Origin: Spongospora subterranea
Lineage: Eukaryota; Endomyxa; Phytomyxea; Plasmodiophorida; Plasmodiophoridae
DNA length: 15,735 bases
Direction: 5' to 3'
NCBI GenBank assembly: GCA_900404475.1
Contig: OUQQ01000497.1
Span: forward strand, 1-15,735
Below are positions 1-8,778 of the stretch, piece after piece. How positions within the stretch are numbered: the first letter of the stretch is position 1; every line of letters starts with the position of its first letter. The position numbers and the translations under genes were made by a program. Under the pieces are notes generated by a model. It had not been told where the DNA came from. It saw nothing but the letters and a program-made list of their open reading frames with translations, and did no database searches.

Positions 1-470
1 CGCATTGTAAAACTTGATGTTCGATTGTTTCGGGATGTTTGTCGCAGTGCCTGCACGTGTTCGAGACACGATTTTGAAAATGACTGCCTTGATTGAATAC
101 ATGGATATTGACAATGCCAAAGTGCATGAACCAATCCAGCAAATAGGATATCACATCCGAATGATCGGTTGAAGTTGAGGGAATGTGTTTTACAAGTCAT
201 CTTTTTAAAACAAGAAGGTCATCATAATTGTGCGACCATGATCTGGTTTGGCTTCGAAAAAAATGAAAATCATAGTGAATGACGTCGCTGTATCAATTAA
301 ACCACTCATTGAGATATAAAGAACGTTTTTGATTAGCTAATATTGAAAGAACCAAGAACTACCATGGAGCTAGTTGAGCGCAGGGTCAATACTTTCGCTT
401 GAACAGGTTTAATGGGATGGCACCCCATCGAGTAAACAGGTCCGCCCAAAAATTTTTTTTGGGAGTTATT
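1..470. other. Intergenic stretch without recognisable gene
   Basis: No family is recognisable in this stretch on either strand. The only open frame of note is on the plus strand at 17-172: 51 codons, ATG to TGA, with a plausible helical composition (VPARVRDTILKM, then LIEYMDIDNAKVHEP). It could be the tail of a relic element that starts left of the window. The rest is AT-rich and full of stops. An A/T run at 448-460 lies just before the Harbinger relic. Confidence 0.5.
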
Positions 471-1094
471 TCAAATGTTTGAACCAGGCATGCCCAAGAA
501 CAGATGCCAACGGCCATCAATTATAGCTGGCAACAGCTTCTGCAACGATTGTGGGACATTTTTCTTTCACCTTGAACGGACCAGACCATGCCCTTGGACC
601 ATTCTTCCAACTCCAGTGCATGCAATTACGCTGCCCAGCATTCCAGGGAACACACGAGACACATTGGTCCTGAGGATGCGTTCCATGCCCACTTCGGTTG
701 GAGCTCGCAAATACTCTTCGCCGAACTCAGATATGACCGTTTGAGTAAACTGGTTGAATGATTCCAAATTAGTAGAACCTGCCATTCGCATCGACCCATA
801 GAGAGAGTCAGCTGAGCCGCCATACGCCATCATTCTGAGAGAGGCAATGACTTTCTGATGACTGTTAAACCCCATTTTGCCACAAGCGTCTGCCGGCTGT
901 AAAAAAGGGTTTCCCAGTAAACACCGATCATGATATCTCTTGAACAAATTCAGTTGGACAGGACTACACCAAATGGACAGGGTTCGGTGATGCTGAGAGC
1001 TCTCAGAGAGTGAGTCCCAAAAGGGTACAAAACCATATTGCATTAGAGGTTCTTTATACAGTAAATTTACACAAATCCACTCGAAAGGAGGCAA
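471..1094 (-). pseudogene. PIF-Harbinger transposase relic (DDE_Tnp_4-like)
   Basis: The minus strand reads a typical Harbinger transposase segment. It includes the motifs DACGKMGFNSHQK, ASLRMMAYGGSADSL, RMAGSTNLESF and SEFGEEYLRAPT, followed by FPGMLGS. Family members continue with a 'GSIDCMHW' block carrying the first catalytic Asp. Here the frame breaks exactly at that block near 625-632: CMHWSWKNGPRAWSGPFK is read in the next frame. That frame hits a TGA just after ASYN, and WHLFLGMPGSN appears in a third frame, followed at once by another stop at 471-473. The rest of the catalytic domain is not visible further left. The coding relic is therefore internal, carries at least two frameshifts and cannot make an active transposase. 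Its N-terminal side (1094) abuts gypsy integrase sequence. The family call is strong; the exact ends are approximate. Confidence 0.85.
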
Positions 1095-1119
1095 CTAAAA
1101 AGCATAAACAAAACAAACT

Positions 1120-1986
1120 TCTTCCAAGTGACCCGGACGTAGAACTCTGGACAGACTAGGTTAAGGGTCCAGGGCAAACTGTCGTCTTCACGCCATGCAC
1201 AAGCCAACGGTCAGACAGAGAGTGTAAACCAGGTCCTCGGACAATACCTGCGTTGCTTTATATCGTACCGTCAACAGGGAAAAAAGTCATCATTGGCTCA
1301 ATTCTCGTACAATAACAGCGACAACTCCGCTAGGAAAATGAGCCCATTTTACGCAAACTGTGGTTTCCATCCACGATAGATACACAGGCAACGACTAAAT
1401 CCTCCACAATATGCCCCAGCGTTGATGATCGTGTCGATCATCTGCGGGTAATTCGGAAGTTCCTCAAGGCAAATCTTACAAGGGCCATCTTAGATATGAA
1501 GGTCTACGCAGATCAACGACGTGAACCACAACCTCCTTATCAACCCACTGATCTATAGTTCTCCTTCGTCGGGATGGAATCAAGACGCATAGACACTGCG
1601 ACAAATTAGCTCACAAGATGTTGGGGTCGTTCGCTGTCGTTGAAGTTATTAACCCAGTGGCATTTCGATTGCAACTGCCGATAGAGTCCCGACTCCACGA
1701 CGTGTTCCATGTCTAGAGCCGCCAATTCTTTCCAGAACCGTCTGCCCATTCCACCACGAGGCTGACGCTGAGCCACTCTACATGGTTAACCAGGTGTTGG
1801 ACTCAAATTATTTCGTAATAAGCTCCAATACTTGATCGATGGGGAAGGGTATGGCCCGAATGAGCGCTCTTCTGAGTTCGCCAAACTCTTGGTGCAACGC
1901 AAGGACTAAACACCCGCCTCAAGGAGTACCACGACTGAAAAGCTCGGTCAAAATCCCACCGAAGCAAGATTATACGAGGGGGGCAA
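1120..1986 (+). pseudogene. Decayed Ty3/gypsy chromovirus: integrase core, C-terminal domain and chromodomain
   Basis: The plus strand carries the 3' part of a gypsy pol gene in several broken frames. Near 1127 is a remnant of the second integrase Asp block (SDPD). From 1176 the frame reads ANGQTESVNQVLGQYLRCF, with the catalytic Glu in GQTE, then AQFSYNNS and MSPFYANCGFHP, and ends at TAG 1377-1379. The C-terminal domain is seen later as VINPVAFRLQLP and LHDVFHV. A chromodomain relic follows, with EPLYMVNQVLDS and, after a frameshift, NKLQYLIDGEGYGP. Integrase followed by a chromodomain is the hallmark of fungal chromoviruses, where the chromodomain guides insertion into chromatin. At least four frame breaks or stops are present, so the copy is dead. 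Gag, protease, RT and the 5' LTR are missing from this side. Confidence 0.85.
1976..1986 (+). other. Polypurine tract of the gypsy relic
   Basis: The purine run gaggggggcaa lies directly before a TGTC start and after the end of the chromodomain coding relic. This is the position of the plus-strand primer in LTR retrotransposons. Assignment rests on position and composition. Confidence 0.55.
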
Positions 1987-2247
1987 TGTCAAAAGTCGTC
2001 GCTGTCCCTTGACAGAATCAAACATGTTAGTCACGAGTTTCCGCAAGGACGTTCCAACAGACATGTTCTTAGACGACGGACTGCCGATCGTGTCGCATTT
2101 GAAGGTAAATGACGAGACATCCTCATCATTCCGATTATCTCCTTTCTCTATAATATACCGACCCCGTCCTCTTCTCTTCTTCCGTCTCCGTTCTCTTGTC
2201 TGCAATTGCCGTTGCCCTAGCCTCTGCCTCGATCCCTAAAATTGACG
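1987..2247 (+). repeat. Probable 3' LTR of the gypsy relic
   Basis: The sequence after the polypurine tract starts TGTCAA and a candidate end is TTGACG at 2242-2247, close to an inverted terminal pair (one mismatch to TGTCAA/TTGACA). Inside is a TATA-like tataatata at 2149-2157, followed by a CT-rich stretch, as expected for an LTR promoter and leader. There is no second LTR in the window to compare with, so the right boundary is inferred. The minus-strand USP-like relic begins to be recognisable just beyond it. Confidence 0.5.
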
Positions 2248-2249
2248 GA

Positions 2250-3960
2250 CGACGCTGACGCTTTGACGGTTTGATCTGGCGTTCCCTTGATTGATCATCG
2301 TTCGACGACGATGAACGTATGTTCGCAATGTCTCGATTAGGTCGAAGATACCAGATGGGCGAGATCGGGTATGTCGTCCGTTGATACTTTGGCAATGAAT
2401 GCCATCGTCGGACTGGTCTCGTCATCCCGTCGTTATATAAAGGTCGGTCGCCCACGAACATGTGGCCTGAGAAGTGGGTTCTGTGGTTCATAGAATATAT
2501 CAAAGCGGCCAGGACGTACTCCTTATCCCCAACAAGGATGTTTCGAACAGGCTTTCGGTTCATCTGTGAGCCGTCATCATCGCCAACGAGACACTCGACG
2601 TGTAGCAGTATTGGATACGAAATGATGTTTCGGGAAAGGCGACGGCGCAGCAAAATTCCTCGCCGATTACGGTGAGGTCTTCGCTGAGAAAGGGCTGTGA
2701 TCGAAATGCCTCCATGGGTTTGTCGGCTACGTGCTCTTCTGTGGCTATCATTTCACATGGCGCGTTGTGCTCAAGATGAAAACTTCCAGAGCCTCCTGCG
2801 TAAACCGCTTGCAGTATGCGGGTGGATGTACTTCAGGGAAGAGGGTTCCAACGCCACCGGTATCAGGCTGCCAAGAGCCCGACAATACTGCTTGAGGAAT
2901 CGGGCGAAAATCCGATCCACATTGCGATTCGAAGACGTCTCACAAAATTGTATAAAGCAGGACATCCACCATAGAGATTGCTTTATACGGAGCCATACTG
3001 GCCATGCTCGCCAGTTTCTGGTTTTTCGATGACGGTAGTGCACCAGATGAATCGAGGCCGGTCAATATTCCTTGGCCCCTAATAACACCATAACTTAGAG
3101 AAGGTGATCGATGTCTGCACCCTCTGACAACCAACCGTGTTTGTAAGGTGCTAGAATAGCCAATCAGGCCAGAGTATCCACAGCACATGTCTTCATGGTC
3201 TTCAATCCTTGGTAAGTGAAGCTCCAGGGAATCCCCAATGTTTTGGAATCAATGTCGGAAGCTATGCCCGGCCGCAAGTTCCGTGCCCCATTGGGTCGGT
3301 CGACACGCCTCGGGACACAAGCCGAGAATACCGGAGTGGCATCCCCTGCAAGGCCATGGAATAATCCAATTCGACCTGTTTGACGTATCTGTAGGAGTGA
3401 TCCAGGCACTCAACGATGGACAACGTAGCTTTCGGAGCATTGAATTGAATGTCGCCACAGAAAACATTCTTGCGCATTCGTGTCGTCACCGATAAATGGA
3501 TTGTTGCAGGCTTGTGCCATGAGGGGAAAATAGACTCTCCAAGAGCGATGTGCCAGGAGCCATCTTTCAACCGAGGGAATTCAGATACCAGAGACTCGAA
3601 TCTGATTCGTCTGGATCATCGATTGTAAGAAGCGCGCCCGCAGATTGAGAAAATGAATGTTTTTCGGGTTCGACGAGGGCGCCGTCTCTCTAACTCGCGT
3701 TAGAGTTCTCTTGAAATGTACAGAGCATCACCTGTGGAAACAGCTCCAATTTGATGTCTTGCTCAGGAGGGACGTTGCCGTGCTTTCGGAGAGCGCCGCT
3801 CAAACCCTGCACGCTCACCGTCCGAAAAGTCACAAAGTATTGCCAGGAAAGGCGCCGTTCCACTATCCCAAATCGGTCGGCATCTGCATACATCGAAGGT
3901 CTTCCCCATCAGCAACGAGATGGCCAAGGGCAGGGCCCGGCCAATAACAGTACAGAATCC
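2250..3960 (-). pseudogene. Frameshifted coding relic ending in a USP-like (C19-type) cysteine protease domain
   Basis: Read on the minus strand from about 3960 to 2300, coding-like segments in all three frames follow one another with no single long frame. Two parts recall ubiquitin-specific proteases. The segment YQGLKTMKTCAVDTL resembles the Cys box (GLxNxGNTCxxN), with Cys at 3185-3187. About 240 codons later, SYPILLHVE, YVLAALIYS and THFSGHMFVGD..YNDGM recall the 'P.ILIIHLKRF ... Y.L.AVV.H...GHY...W..DD' His-box region; the candidate His is at 2462-2464. WYLRPN and a charged tail follow. Catalytic order and spacing fit the family, but every motif is degenerate. Upstream parts (3260-3960) are not recognised. 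Its position among transposons suggests a mobile-element protein, which is inference. A broken host deubiquitinase is the alternative. Confidence 0.5.
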
Positions 3961-4030
3961 GGTTGGTGATTGTGAGGTTTGGTAGTAGGAGAGTCTCTGT
4001 CAATACAGATTGATATTGTATTGTTTGATC

Positions 4031-4863
4031 TCATACAGAGATGTCTGGTGTGAGTTCTGGATCGACAAGACGGGATAGTTTCGCCTCGATCACGTCCTGA
4101 TCTTGATCAATGATCGGTGCTCCATGTGCCGGAATCACGCTCCTAACGGGTCGTCCTCCGAAAAACGTGCCCCCGTGCTTGGGCAGGAATGACGCCCAAT
4201 TCTTCCGCAACAGGTCCTCATCGCTGGTGAACATGTGTGGCGGTCGAACCCAGTTGTCGCCCTGCCATTCTAACCCTGTTCCTCCAGGTCCCGCTGCACA
4301 ATCTGACCCGATTCACAGTCAGAGAGATATCATAAAAACCCGATTCGCACACAGATTTACCTCCGACCAACATGATCTTCTTGTTCGGGTACCAATACAT
4401 AGCGTGTCCTGGCGTATGACCAGGAAACAATATCGTCTCAATACCGAAATCTTTCAGAACCTGAGAATCGACGGGGTCGACCCATTTATCCATTGGAGGA
4501 ATCGCGTTGATCGCGTCCGCCTGCTTGGCGTCGGCAATGGGTAAAAACAAGGGGACGTCGGAACCGAATCGGATTCGGAACTCCTCGATCGATTCGCGTT
4601 TGGCGATCGCCGGGACATGATGATGTGACACCAGAACGCCAACTGTTTCAATCTAGATCAGCGAATGTGCCTGGCACGATGACACGACGGTTACCGAGAT
4701 TGTCGAGGCCCTTGATTGCCGAGATTTTGGGAAAAGACTCCGTCAGAAGAGCGTCGACCAGGAGGATCTGCCTGGACTCATTGATCAAGGCGTACGAGTT
4801 ATGGTGACCTCCTTCGCCATAGCCGGAAAGTCGATACAAACAGCCGGGAATCAGTTCACTCAT
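4031..4863 (-). CDS. Metallo-beta-lactamase-fold hydrolase with altered metal motif
   Basis: Three exons on the minus strand, 4695-4863, 4361-4642 and 4031-4302, give 240 aa (ATG 4861-4863, TGA 4031-4033). The introns are 52 nt (gtaacc..aaacag) and 58 nt (gtaaat..gggtcag). The fold is recognised from the N-terminal strands (HNSYALI, ILLVDALL), GHTPGHAMYWYPNKKIMLVGD (residues 131-151) and a C-terminal IPAHG (His210). The usual HxHxDH ligand motif reads SHHHVPA at 62-68: both first histidines (63, 65) are present, but the DH pair is Pro67-Ala68. His132, Asp151 and His210 are in place. Metal site 1 could therefore persist while site 2 loses two ligands. The substrate is unknown; LACTB2-like, glyoxalase-like and non-catalytic roles are all possible. 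It lies 145 bp downstream of the CDP-DAG synthase stop codon. Confidence 0.85.
4303..4360 (-). other. Intron with tandem 3' splice sites
   Basis: The donor gtaaat follows GTCGGAG. The chosen acceptor gggtcag joins G to AT and makes the conserved Asp151. A second acceptor 9 nt downstream (gtgcag, ending at 4294) is also in frame and would replace Asp-Cys-Ala-Ala with a single Ala. The branch-like ctgac fits the first acceptor. Conservation of the Asp in the family decided the choice. Confidence 0.6.
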
Positions 4864-5008
4864 GGATTTGCTCTCTCGAAAATTGAATGAATTTTCTCGG
4901 ACGCGAACCGATCGAGTCCGAGAAATTCATCCTTCATGTCATTTAGCGCGTTGAAATACCGAGTACCAAAGGCAAAAGCGACATTAAAGGTTTCCCTGAG
5001 CAATTGTA

Positions 5009-6346
5009 TTACTGCCTTCTCGATGCCGATTTTTTCCGATAGAATCGAGTCCCTCGTTCGTACACGAATCTGGCCCAGATTACAGCCCAGACGGCTTTGG
5101 TCACGAATTCCACCCTAGAGTGCCTAACCTTGCTAAAGCCTTCATGCAAGGGGTGACCGATTATCGCCATGAATATGACCGTCCACAAAAACCCGGCAAC
5201 ATGCGAATACAATCGGTCCAGAACCCCACCATGAGACGACAATAAATCGCCAGTATCTTTCAACATGTGGAACCTCTGTGCAATTTTCACATTAAATGTC
5301 GAAGGCAACAGCGCAGCAAATGACATGGCGATTACCTTCCAGCTCGACACAGATAAATCCCCAATAATTCCACAAACTAATAAGCCGTTATACCAGGTCA
5401 AATATTCGCCATTGAATGGATCAATGGCGAAAACCAGGCTAAGAACGTTGCAAAGTATGAACCCGCCGAAATACCCTTCGATGGTCTTGTTTGGACTAAT
5501 ATCCGGTACAGGTTTATATCGACCATATCGCTTTCCAATGAAATATTGGAACGCATCCGATGCAGCCACAATAGAAATTTGTGTGGTGAAATCCTGAATA
5601 CTGGCGCAAATGAAGACCTTTAAAAACGGCATCAAATTGGGGACAAAAACAGAGAAACAACAACAGACCTGCGTTGATGCGGTGATGGTCAACAGAAAGA
5701 ACAGGACACTAGCGATATCCTTCCAGGCGGCGTTCAACAATACCATTAATACGAATACGGCGACGCTGCGAAGAGCGGCTGATTTCCACAATAGATGGGG
5801 GTGGTGAGTTTGCAAATGCCAATCGAGAAAGCTGGATAAACAGCCGGCTAGAGCAATCAGACGCGATGCGTTCACCTTGTACGAATGGCTCTTGAAATGT
5901 CCACACAATAAATGAGCGACCTAAACACGTATCGCGTTTGGTGAAACAAATCCAAAATGAGGTCAAATTCCGTTTACTTCTTGCCATACGAGACCCATGC
6001 ATAATAACCACAGCGGTATTGGGAAATGGTTGAGGGCGAACACGAAGAACAGGTGAAGGCAGAACCCGACCGGTATCCTCTGCAGATACCACGGTCCATG
6101 AACCTTCTCAGTGGGATGAGCGTTTACGGCGGTCTGGGTCATTTTCGAGCTCGATCGCGTTCTCGTTAAAGCAGGCGGTGGATATGCGGATCGAAATGGC
6201 CGGGTCGGACCACAGGCGTCGCTGGTTTCCTCTGATGTGTTTCCCCCTGGCGTTGGCCTTCGGTCACCGCTGCCCGTCGCCAGAACTGTATCCCGGCTAC
6301 TTGACGACTGTAGCTCAGTTACAGGTATGTCCGTAGCGCCATTCAC
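5009..6346 (-). CDS. Phosphatidate cytidylyltransferase (CDP-diacylglycerol synthase), bacterial CdsA-like
   Basis: This integral membrane enzyme makes CDP-diacylglycerol from phosphatidate and CTP, the precursor of phosphatidylinositol, phosphatidylglycerol and cardiolipin. Proposed exons 5978-6346, 5669-5920, 5336-5593 and 5009-5275 give 381 aa (introns 57, 75 and 60 nt). Residues 1-80 are hydrophilic and rich in Ser/Thr/Pro; hydrophobic segments follow from about 93 onward. Diagnostic blocks are SDAFQYFIGKRYGR (219-232), SPNKTIEGYFGG (240-251), and the family signature at 290-316, S-S-W-K-R-x4-K-D-x-G-x2-L-S-S-H-G-G-x2-D-R-L-Y. The signature deviates from the usual: PGHGG is SSHGG and the final Asp is Tyr316. 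The 75- and 60-nt introns are multiples of three without stops, so retention would only lengthen the protein; without the 75-nt intron it would be 406 aa. The start at 6344-6346 is the first ATG of the open frame. Confidence 0.85.
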
Positions 6347-6574
6347 ATGTCACGACAACAAGCGGATCAAGGAAAAATCACTCAATGCGTTGACTCAACC
6401 GCATGGAGACTTATACCAAAAAACTGGCAATGTGCAAAAGAAGATCGTTTTCCAAGAGTAAGAAAAAATTGGATTTTGTGCGAGCCCATATTGTGTGTTC
6501 ATCTGCAACTGTGGGATGTTAATTCGTGTTGTAATTTGAACTTGATCGAACTGTATAAGTTAGCGAAGTCAGAG
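6347..6574. other. Intergenic gap between COQ3 and the CDP-DAG synthase
   Basis: This 228-bp spacer should hold the COQ3 3' UTR/poly(A) signals and the promoter of the lipid gene. It is AT-rich towards the COQ3 stop. I see no clear TATA box or other defined element. Confidence 0.4.
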
Positions 6575-7600
6575 TTAGCTTGAGTAATCCATCTCGTCGC
6601 TTTCATCATCTTCGGGACGACGATTTACGTAATTGCTCATGTGTACTATGTAGTTCACGTCCAGATCAGCGTTCGATAACTTCCACTGACCCGTCCGTAA
6701 ATCTGGAACGATCCCGGCTTCGTTAGAGATAAACACTCCTTGGTTTCTGACCATCGACGCCAACTCAACAGGTGTTACAAACTTATTCCAATCGTGGGTT
6801 CCTAAATCACCTCAACAACTATATTCAGCATCGCGGAAGATTTACCCGGTTCCACCAAACGTAGAACATATTCTGCAGCGGCGATCGCGAATGCATAAGA
6901 CTTCACAGTTCTATTGATGGTTGACACGAATAAACTTCCACCTGGCTGTTCAGAACTGATTAGCGCCAAAAAAACAACGTGCAAGGGCCCACTGATACAA
7001 CCTCGAGAAGAGATATGAGCTGTTGCGTAAACAATTTAGGAGAGTCGACGTGCTCAATCACCTCTAAACTAGTGACAACATGGTATCGGTGGCTGAATTT
7101 GTCCCTAAGTTCCTGGGCGGATAGATGATGGTAGGTGAGGTTGTGTTCTAAGAGCGGGTCGTCCTTGGCATGTTCTTTAGCGATTGCAATGTTGGCAGCC
7201 GATGCATCGATTGCGGTCACTTTAGCGCCAAGTCGTGCTAAACACTGAGATCGACAGAAAATGTTTGCTCAAAATGGAGGGACTTCCAAAAAAATGCTTG
7301 ATTTACCTCGGACAGGATTCCAGCGCCACAACCAACATCAGCAATACGCAATCCTTGAAGAGGGAACGTGGATTTCATGGGCTCATGACCGAGACGTGAC
7401 AAAATATAACTGACACGAACCGGATTCATATCATGTAATGGCTGCCTATATGCCCATATTAGACTATAACGACGTCGGATTCGCCATCAGCATTGATCGA
7501 ACATTGGCCCACCACGCTGCCACCATGACGACGCCAATCTCGAGAATTTGTTGATCTCGGCAGGATTGACAGTGGTCGACAGACGCCTGGATTGTGCCAT
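6575..7600 (-). CDS. COQ3: Ubiquinone biosynthesis O-methyltransferase, mitochondrial
   Basis: This SAM-dependent enzyme performs both O-methylations of coenzyme Q synthesis at the matrix face of the inner mitochondrial membrane, in the CoQ synthome. Five exons, 7503-7600, 7307-7445, 7002-7244, 6846-6945 and 6575-6801, give 268 aa. The introns are 57, 62, 56 and 44 nt. Family landmarks are TTVNPAEINKFSRLASSWW (9-27), LHDMNPVRV (36-44), SAM motif I IADVGCGAGILSE (67-79), EVIEHVDSP, PGGSLFVSTINRT (161-173) and DWNKFVTPVEL. The Trp-Trp is followed by Gln where Asp is usual. The N-terminus MAQSRRLSTT is a short, basic, Ser/Thr-rich presequence; the ATG at 7598-7600 is the only in-frame ATG before the conserved core, but an upstream leader exon cannot be excluded. 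The C-terminus ends in an acidic tail (RRPEDDESDEMDYSS). Intron 1 has an unusual gttcga donor, fixed by frame and homology. Confidence 0.92.
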
Positions 7601-7860
7601 GGAACGCAGTCTCCCGCCGAAAAAAAGCACTAGCTGGCGATAGAAATGACGGACGGAGCCCTCTCCGCCATTGCATGACGCAATAAAACACCACTCTCTC
7701 CGTTCCAGGATCAACTCGTGTAACGACACATTTTGACAACCGCTGTCAGTGGTGTTTTATAGAGATAATGTGGTGAAGACGACGGTGCGATAGGGTAGGT
7801 GGGAAAACGAATAATGGGCGAGATAAAGACAAGAATTGAAAGATGTATTGAGTATAGGAG

Positions 7861-8256
7861 TTAGATAAGGAGTTTTTCAATAGCGTCACGAAGAGGATCG
7901 ATCTGAGCCTTCAACTGCGATCCTTCATTGGTGAGGATGGAGCATGTGATGACGGGACGGGAGACACCGCAAGCACGTCCTAGAGCGTGCTTGGACGGGA
8001 TGAACACGTACGGGACATTCTTGTCCTCGCACAGGAGGGGAAGGTGGAGCAAGATCTCAAGAGGATCAGCGTCGGCCGCCATGATGATCAGCTCAGAGAT
8101 ACCACGGTTGAGGGTTTTGGTGGCCTCATTGGCGCCCTTCTTCAGTTGCTTGTAGCAGCAGGCTTGCTGGACTACTTCCAAGATGGAGGTGGTGAGGTTG
8201 GCATCGGCCAAAGGAAAGGCCTTGGGGTTGGTCTTGGCGCTATTATCGGCAGTCAT
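7861..8256 (-). CDS. SNU13: SNU13/NHP2L1 (15.5K), L7Ae-family U4 snRNA and box C/D snoRNA-binding protein
   Basis: A single uninterrupted 131-aa frame (ATG 8254-8256, TAA 7861-7863) matches eukaryotic Snu13 over nearly its whole length; the human protein is 128 aa. Visible landmarks are [29 protein letters not shown] (the RNA-contacting L7Ae motif), [20 protein letters not shown] and [19 protein letters not shown]. The protein binds the kink-turn of U4 snRNA in the tri-snRNP and of C/D box snoRNAs, and nucleates assembly of both. The absence of introns contrasts with its multi-intron neighbours. Its stop lies 260 bp from the COQ3 start, on the same strand. The call is near certain. Confidence 0.97.
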   Translation of the reverse strand: MTADNSAKTNPKAFPLADANLTTSILEVVQQACCYKQLKKGANEATKTLNRGISELIIMAADADPLEILLHLPLLCEDKNVPYVFIPSKHALGRACGVSRPVITCSILTNEGSQLKAQIDPLRDAIEKLLI

Positions 8257-8778
8257 GATGGATGCAGGTGGTGTCGATCACGATCGATTCCTGATTCACG
8301 ACAGAGCACTGGAATAAGATTATGGAACTGAGCAAGATCAGCCATTCTCGGAATTGTATCAATCAAAAACTCCGTCACGGACTCCGTAACGGTAAAATCG
8401 TTTACCGAAGAAAGAAATTTGGATGATTGCAACGCAGTCAATTCTGTCAACAGAGAAAAAAACACCAGTGGGGGATTTCAAAAGATTGGATCAAAGAATT
8501 CACTTAAATCAGAGGCCCCGTCATTCAAATTGATGGTGGAGGCGGTAGCTCAGCAGTGCGACCTTGGCGCCTTTGCGAAGTCGACGACAGTTTTTTTTTT
8601 CATAAAATAATTATTTTAGTATGCTTTTTGGAAAAGCTTCAGATCTCTTTGTGTTCCCGGTTTGTAGATAACTGGAACAAATTTTGAACATGTTTCTGCA
8701 CCCTTACAACGAATGTTTTTGCTCTCTCATCTTGGTTGACATTGGCAACAAAGCGGTCAATGTTCCCACCGTGTTTCT
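8257..8778. other. Upstream region of SNU13; no defined gene
   Basis: This should contain the SNU13 promoter and 5' leader. On the minus strand a 70-codon frame (8253-8465) ends in a TGA that overlaps the SNU13 ATG as ATGA. It has no recognised family and may be chance or a regulatory upstream ORF. A T-run at 8591-8600 and AT-rich sequence follow. From 8600 to 8778 I see nothing definable. Confidence 0.4.

Noticed and set aside
2009..2239. Plus-strand 76-codon frame at the end of the gypsy relic
   Set aside because: It falls inside the proposed LTR and is CT-rich; no protein features.
4643..4694. Stop codon after FADLD as evidence that the metallo-hydrolase gene is broken
   Set aside because: A 52-nt intron (gtaacc..aaacag) with a ctgat branch-like site removes it and restores frame continuity into VGVLVSHHH.
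5265..5807. Plus-strand open frames of 110 and 65 codons
   Set aside because: They lie opposite the CDP-DAG synthase exons and have no family features; shadows.
6237..6583. Plus-strand frames of 74 and 78 codons between COQ3 and the CDP-DAG synthase
   Set aside because: Partly antisense to the lipid gene exon 1 and partly AT-rich spacer; no conserved features.
7928..8331. Plus-strand open frames of 75 and 114 codons
   Set aside because: Antisense shadows of SNU13.
8540..8590. tRNA-like A box (ggtagctcagcagt) on the plus strand
   Set aside because: No matching B box (GGTTCGANNCC) at the proper distance and no cloverleaf arms.
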